Assembly: GCF_000003195.3 (NCBI RefSeq)
Contig: NC_012870.2
Span: 6,998,501-7,062,500, forward strand
Source of the DNA: Sorghum bicolor
Taxonomy: Eukaryota; Streptophyta; Magnoliopsida; Poales; Poaceae
DNA: 64,000 bases
Reading direction: 5' to 3'
The position numbers and the translations under genes were made by a program. The notes beneath the pieces were generated by a model. It was not told where the DNA came from, did not search any database, and was given only the letters and a program-made list of their open reading frames with translations. Below, in pieces: positions 59,076 to 64,000 of the stretch (within the stretch, counting starts at the first letter, position 1; every line of letters starts with the position of its first letter).

Positions 59076-61144
59076 CTTTTGGTATGTCTCTTGATCAGTG
59101 ATCTTTTTTGCCATTGACTCAGATATGATGACCAAAAAAAATCTTCATAATCTTCATCGGATTTAGATGACGTCTACAAACACAAAGGAAATGCACATCA
59201 AGTAAAAACAGTCATGAACACCAAGCCATAATGCCTCAAACAAGGAGCAGATGTGTACCTTCACTTTATCCATGAAAGAGAGTGATTCCTGTAAAGAATG
59301 GTGGTCATCCTGGTAGGGATCACCTGCTTCGACAAGGTGACGGAAGCCTTATAGGACATAAGTATGGCCAACAAATACTTGAGATAGGATTTCTTAGAAT
59401 TTTTGTAGTGTGATTCCACCTTCAGGATTTAAACTGCAATAGAAGAGAAGAACATATGTAACCAGGAACAAAAAAGATGGTTCGTAGAGTGCAGATAACA
59501 CTATTATACTGCATGTCTATACCTTTGGTCAGCAATGTCCCATGCTGCCTCGATGAGCTCCTTGCAAGCATTGTTGCTCAGTTTGGCCTTTGTAAACATG
59601 AGGACCCCCACAGCCTCATGAGTCCTGACCATGCATCTATAGCGCCCTCTTGAGCCAATCTTCATCACCAACTTCCTCCATTGTCAGCAGGCAATGTACC
59701 GCCACGGTTTAGCATGCGGCATCTGCAAGTTGAAAGTTCAAAACTCGAAACAGAAAACAACACAAATTCATCCATTTCTCCAAGTACATCTCACGATCTC
59801 TTTTGTTATCATGTGAGAAAATGTCTGCAAGTGCCTCTCAAGTTTCAACAGCTCTATAGCAAGTTGATATGCAAGAGCTTAAACAACATATCTGCATTTT
59901 CTTTCATTTAAATGGCAATAGCACATGATTGATCACTCATGAAGAAAAAGTTGAGAGCACATAGCTGCCACTCTAGTTCAAACCCAAACGAAAGAAAATA
60001 ATGGAATCCACCTCAAATTCACTAAAAAGTCATCAAGAAACTAAAACATATTACCTTGAGGGCATTTCAGAGAACACTTCCATCACCTCAGACGCAATAC
60101 TCTGAACCCCAGCAAAATGACCATCCTTGGCAACCTTGCTAAAATCACCATTCAACCACCTTCTTCCCACATACACATACCTGCAAGATGGAGAAAATAA
60201 TACAAGAAATTAGCAATACTCTAAACCCATTAACATAAAAGGAGATAGGTCTTACACGAGTTTTGTTAGTGTATTCTAAGACATATATTTAAACATATAA
60301 TTTTAGGATTAACAAAATCATGGATAAGAATCTGAACCAGAGAATAATAGTGCTTACAATCCAATTCCTTACTTTGGGAAGTCACCAGGCAAGCCCACAG
60401 ATGTAGTATCACTGCATCACTCTGATCCTACAAGTCACCAGGCAAGCCCACAGATGTAGTAGATCACTGCGCCACTCTGATCCTACAACAACATCAATTT
60501 AGACTCCCATATGTGGCCTGACAACAAAATACAAAAAATCCATATCATCTCCTATTATCAATTTTACAGAAAATACATTATTAAAGAGCAGCAGCCTACT
60601 ATTTTGAGTGTTTGAATATGCAATCCATTATTCTAAGTAAAAACATAACAGGAAGCCAGGATCTGAGAAGCCACACAAGCATCAATGATTCTAGAAATAC
60701 AATAGAAAGAATTTTGCACCTCAAAAATAATTGGGATTTAAAATAAAGGCAGAACAAACAAAATAAACTGTGCACAAAGTATATTATAGTTACACTTGGA
60801 AGTTCATCCATTGCCCCTATTATCATAAACATTAGTTCCCAAGTCCCAGTATCACACAAGTCATTGCATACAAAGAATTAGGAAGGCTGAGCTGAAATGC
60901 AAACCTGCAGTAGAAATCGGCAATCTAGGAAGTTTCTTTCAGGTGAGATCCCATCATTTTGAAAGCAAATGAAGATTGCATCATTGAAGAGGATTCAGAA
61001 AAGACGTTAGCTTATACCTCGACTAGACACATGGTCACTAAGGTGTTTGTCCTCGAACTAACCTGTTCAGATCTCCATAAAGCCCCACAAAGATTCCAGT
61101 CATCCTTGCCTCCCTTTCATCTCTTATAAAGAGATAAGGGCATC
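59076..61144 (-). pseudogene. Degenerate spliced gene of unrecognised family
   Basis: Five exon-like segments on the minus strand have good AG/GT borders: 61063-61144 (CPYLFIRDEREARMTGIFVG), 60055-60181 (YVYVGRRWLNGDFSKVAKDG and VQSIASEVMEVFSEM), 59523-59722 (RTHEAVGVLMFTKAKLSNNA, then CKELIEAAWDIADQ), 59259-59433 (VEAGDPYQDDHHSLQESLSF) and 59076-59173 (SSKSDEDYEDFFWSS). The third segment has an in-frame TGA and the fourth has two stops, so the gene appears dead. I do not recognise the family. Part of the intron between the first two segments is a 54-bp tandem duplication. Confidence 0.45.
60379..60486. repeat. Tandem duplication of about 54 bp
   Basis: 'aagtcaccaggcaagcccacagatgtagta...tctgatcctac' occurs at 60379-60431 and again at 60432-60486, with few changes and a 2-bp insertion. 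Confidence 0.9.
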
Positions 61145-62929
61145 CTGCATTTTAATAAAACTAAGATCTTTTAAATTTCTGTTCAGGCTGACGAAAATGA
61201 ATTTGCTTCGAATTTGAACAATTTAGATACGATAACTAATGAGAAATCACTGAAATTTCTTTTATTATAATTAAAGTTGGCCACAAACATACGCGGCCTC
61301 TCAATCTTTATTTCCATCAGTTTGCTAACAGATAAATAAATCATAAGTGTTAATATATTTTTTTACATAATTTTATATTCTGGTTGAGTGACTTAACATA
61401 TTATTTTTGTTTGGAGACCTTTGGTACTGAATGTTTTTTTTGCCTAAAAATTACTCCAGCATTGCATACCAAAAATCAAAGGAAAAAAACATGGATAAGA
61501 ATTGGCTCGCACCAAGATTTTCATGTGCTCATCTTGATACCGTTACCTAAATCAAACAACACACTCTTATTAATATTTTCAACAGACAACTTGAGGTTAG
61601 AGAAGAATAAAACATACGCACATACATAACTCATGGAGTTGAGAGGCCATGGCTCGGAGAACCTGCAATTGGGAGCCGGCCAGGTGCAGCAACGCAGACC
61701 ATCTGTCAGGCATGGGCATGGAGCATTAGAAGCCTGGAGGAGGAGGGCCGCTGCTGCCTTTGCCATGTGACTCCATGACTGGCAGACTGTGGCACCTGCT
61801 TGGTGCCTGACGGAGCCCGGAGGCTGGAGCTAGCCTATGCCTTGCACTGTGCCGCAAACCATGCCAGGATTGCACGAGGAGGAGGAGTTGCTCACCGGAT
61901 CTCCTGCCAATGGCAGCAGATTGGGGCACAGCTTCCTCTAGAAGAAGCAGATTGGGGGACCTATCAGCACCTACCAGGGGAGGGGGCGCAGATCCAGCCC
62001 ACCCCAACCTCCTGGCATGGCCACCGCAGGGACGGGCGAAGGTGTAGGCGCGTAGGCCTGCTCGGTCGCGGCTTGTGCACCCCAACCACAGAAACAGACA
62101 GGGGTCACGGGAGAAGATGTAGTCGCCACCACCCTTGATCTGGGCGGCCTCCACCGAATCAGGGCACCTTTCTGCTAGATCTAGGCACCAGGCCGTCAGA
62201 TCGAGGCACTGGGATACCAGATTGGGACGTCCGCGAGGGCAAGGAGTAGTTGCTGTCGACCACTGACACCCTACCGATGAAGAAGGACGCCAACATGCGA
62301 GTGAAAGGAGAGGTGGAGCGCCTTGAACACACGCGCTGGCGCCATGGGGGCTGGGGCTCCGGCGAACGAAGGTGGAGGGCTGTGGTAGGGCGACATCATG
62401 ATGGAACGCGAAAGGGTGGAGGGGAGAAGCAAAGTGCGGCTGGCGGTGGTGTAGGGTTACGAAAAAACCGAGTCAGGATAGGGGCGAGGCGTGGGGAAAG
62501 CGCGGCCATGGCATGGGCACGGTGTCGATCTGTGGAATGGTGGCGGTGTGGGGAGGGCGCGGCGGCGACATGGACGAGCACGTGGAGAGCCATGCGATCG
62601 CGGAGAGAGGAGAGGCGCGTGTGCCATGGGAAGGGAGGGCGAGGGCATCGCGGGGACGTGGTCCCACCTGCCGGCGCTTCAAAAGAAGAATAGTCGCGGC
62701 ATCGCAAGGGAGGAGGCAGACGGACGAATCAACAAATGTTACACCAAAAATTGTCCACACTTTAGTCTTTTTAGTTGTAGGAGAAGTAAACGAGACCCTG
62801 GAGGATGGCAGTGGCTGGTGCCGCTTTGCTGCACCACTGCAGCTGGTCATCGGGCCGCCGCTTCGGCATCCTTCTTTGCTGCCTGGAGGCCCCGCAATTC
62901 AGATCCGTTGTAAAGGCAAAATCAAACAG
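61145..62929. other. Mixed intergenic DNA with a GC-rich, possibly transposon-captured block
   Basis: Positions 61640-62930 are GC-rich with long overlapping frames on both strands but no recognisable domain. The stretch at 62800-62930 shares words with 57840-57960 ('ttg[c/t]aaaggcaaaatcaaaca', 'tgcctggag[g/c]cc'), so both may come from one repeat family. Confidence 0.35.
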
Positions 62930-63147
62930 GACCTCATTTAGATGTGAAAAAAATTTAGATTTCGCTAATGTAAATATTGTTTAATTATAGACTAACTAGA
63001 GTCAAAAGATTCATCTCGCGATTTACAGACAAACTGTGTGATTAGTTTTATTTTTATCTATATTTAATGTTTCATGTACCGCAAAATTTGATGTGACATA
63101 GAATCTTGAAAACTTTTTGGTTTTTGGGGTGAACTAAACAAGGCCCA
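62930..63147 (+). mobile_element. Grass MITE family M, copy 3
   Basis: The left end 'acctcatttagatgtgaaaaaaattt' and the inverse of the right end ('ggccttgtttagttcacc') are inverted. The core matches copies 1 and 2 ('tagactaactagagtcaaaagattcatctcg', 'acaaactgtgtgattagtttt'). Confidence 0.7.
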
Positions 63148-63758
63148 GATCCCCAATGGTATTCTTGTTGCAATTTAACTCGTCAGTCTGAATGGGGGCC
63201 AAAAACGAGAACGGAAGAAAACGAAATTACAGTTCCATCCCAGAGAGAGGGCCGCTGGATAGAGGGTAAACAGATTAGATTTTAACCTAATCACCTGACT
63301 ATAGGTGCTTCTTGCTTCGTCGAGAGCGAAAAGACAAGATCTTAACCTAAACTCAAGCAAGAGGAAAGCATGTCGCCTGCATTGGAGAATGGGAAATCTC
63401 GAGATGATACATCACATTCAACATGAATACATGACTGATGAAGAACACACAACTGTCTCCAACCAAATCACCGATTCAACTATTCAAAACGCAGAGCACC
63501 AGTTTAGAGGAGGATAAGTTACTGTATATTCACCATATGCTGTGCAACTTGATTTTGCTGTCTTACTCTTTACACGCTAACCAAGAAGAAACCCGCTCTC
63601 CCTCCAAACTGTTACAAAAAAAAATTGAAGAACTTTCGGCTAAGGTTTCTAACAACAGTTTGTGAAATTCCTTCTCTTACATCTACATTAACATTGGAGA
63701 GGTAGCTTTAACTCTTTGATAACTTGTCTAGGAATACATCAAAAGCTCGCTGAACCGC
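63148..63758. other. 3' flank of the right-edge gene, no ORF supported
   Basis: Probably the 3' UTR and downstream DNA of the minus-strand gene that ends at 63759. The short plus-strand frames here lack recognisable content. Confidence 0.4.
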
Positions 63759-64000
63759 CTAAACATCTGTCAGAATTATGGATGATACAATCATGACATA
63801 GGCCAGGAAGAAGAACATGACAATCTGGATGAAGAACTTCGGGTTGTCCCTCAAACTTGGGCCCGCCACTGATCTACTGCTTGATAATACAAGAATAAAC
63901 TTTCAGTCATGTACGCTCAGTGGCAAGTAAGAACAACACAACAGATACGTGGCTTTATCATACCTGGCGATCCGCTGTGAGAGTCGATGGAATGGCAGAC
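63759..64000 (-). CDS. 3' end of a small tail-anchored or single-pass membrane protein gene (partial)
   Basis: The two last exons are 63964-64000 (runs off the window) and 63759-63876. They give at least 50 aa with an uninterrupted frame across a GT-AG intron. The C-terminus has a basic/polar lead (SVAGPSLRDNPKF), one hydrophobic helix (FFIQIVMFFFLAYVMIVSSIIL) and a three-residue tail before the TAG. This fits a tail-anchored or single-pass membrane protein. I do not recognise the family; the 5' part is outside the window. Confidence 0.6.

Noticed and set aside
61726..62941. Several 100-150 aa ORFs in the right-hand GC-rich block
   Set aside because: Mutually overlapping on both strands and repeat-associated; no protein family recognised.
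1..64000. CRISPR arrays, bacterial operons, tRNA or rRNA genes
   Set aside because: The DNA is plant nuclear. No regularly spaced identical repeats with unique spacers, and no tRNA cloverleaf or rRNA segment, was seen by eye.

Overview
The window is nuclear DNA from a grass, most likely a panicoid and Sorghum-like. The evidence is intron-rich plant genes with GT-AG introns, many grass MITEs (Stowaway-, Tourist- and hAT-type), three copies of a roughly 220-bp MITE that looks like one abundant in sorghum, and a Tat-lineage Ty3/gypsy retrotransposon. Species assignment is inference.

Host genes, left to right: an ING2-type PHD-finger histone reader (minus, 929-3724); a YTH-domain m6A reader of the ECT2 clade (minus, 6042-9484); a class XI myosin with 40 coding exons that sum to a clean 1,556-codon frame (minus, 15765-25093); PSB27-H2/LPA19, a thylakoid-lumen photosystem II assembly factor (plus, 27473-28256); a very long PHD/MBD-like/GNAT chromatin protein of the IDM1 type (minus, 29214-37025), convergent with PSB27-H2; two tandem SMP-family (group 5) LEA genes (plus, 54118-54888 and 55722-56617); and the 3' end of a small membrane-protein gene at the right edge (minus, 63759-64000). 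Exon coordinates were worked out by hand from splice sites and reading phase. Three chromatin or RNA-mark readers (ING2, ECT, PHD-GNAT) lie in one 37-kb stretch, but nothing suggests joint regulation.

The main accessory feature is a young, structurally complete LTR retrotransposon at 39797-52122. It has 688-bp LTRs differing at 3 positions, a CTCAC target-site duplication, intact gag-protease and pol ORFs joined by a TAATG overlap, and dual RNase H domains. Downstream of pol, on the opposite strand, it carries a six-exon gene with its own TATA box that encodes a plant mobile domain (PMD) protein followed by a Pro-rich and coiled-coil tail. This copy is broken by one in-frame stop and one 1-nt frame slip. 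The whole element, LTRs included, is saturated with the hexamer GCCGAT/ATCGGC: about 100 copies in 12.3 kb, against fewer than ten in the other 52 kb. This internal motif plus cargo gene is my candidate for an undescribed system.

The rest is intergenic DNA: a diverged tandem repeat array (period about 0.75-0.83 kb) that the retrotransposon split, nested MITEs, and a degenerate spliced gene I could not identify at 59076-61144.
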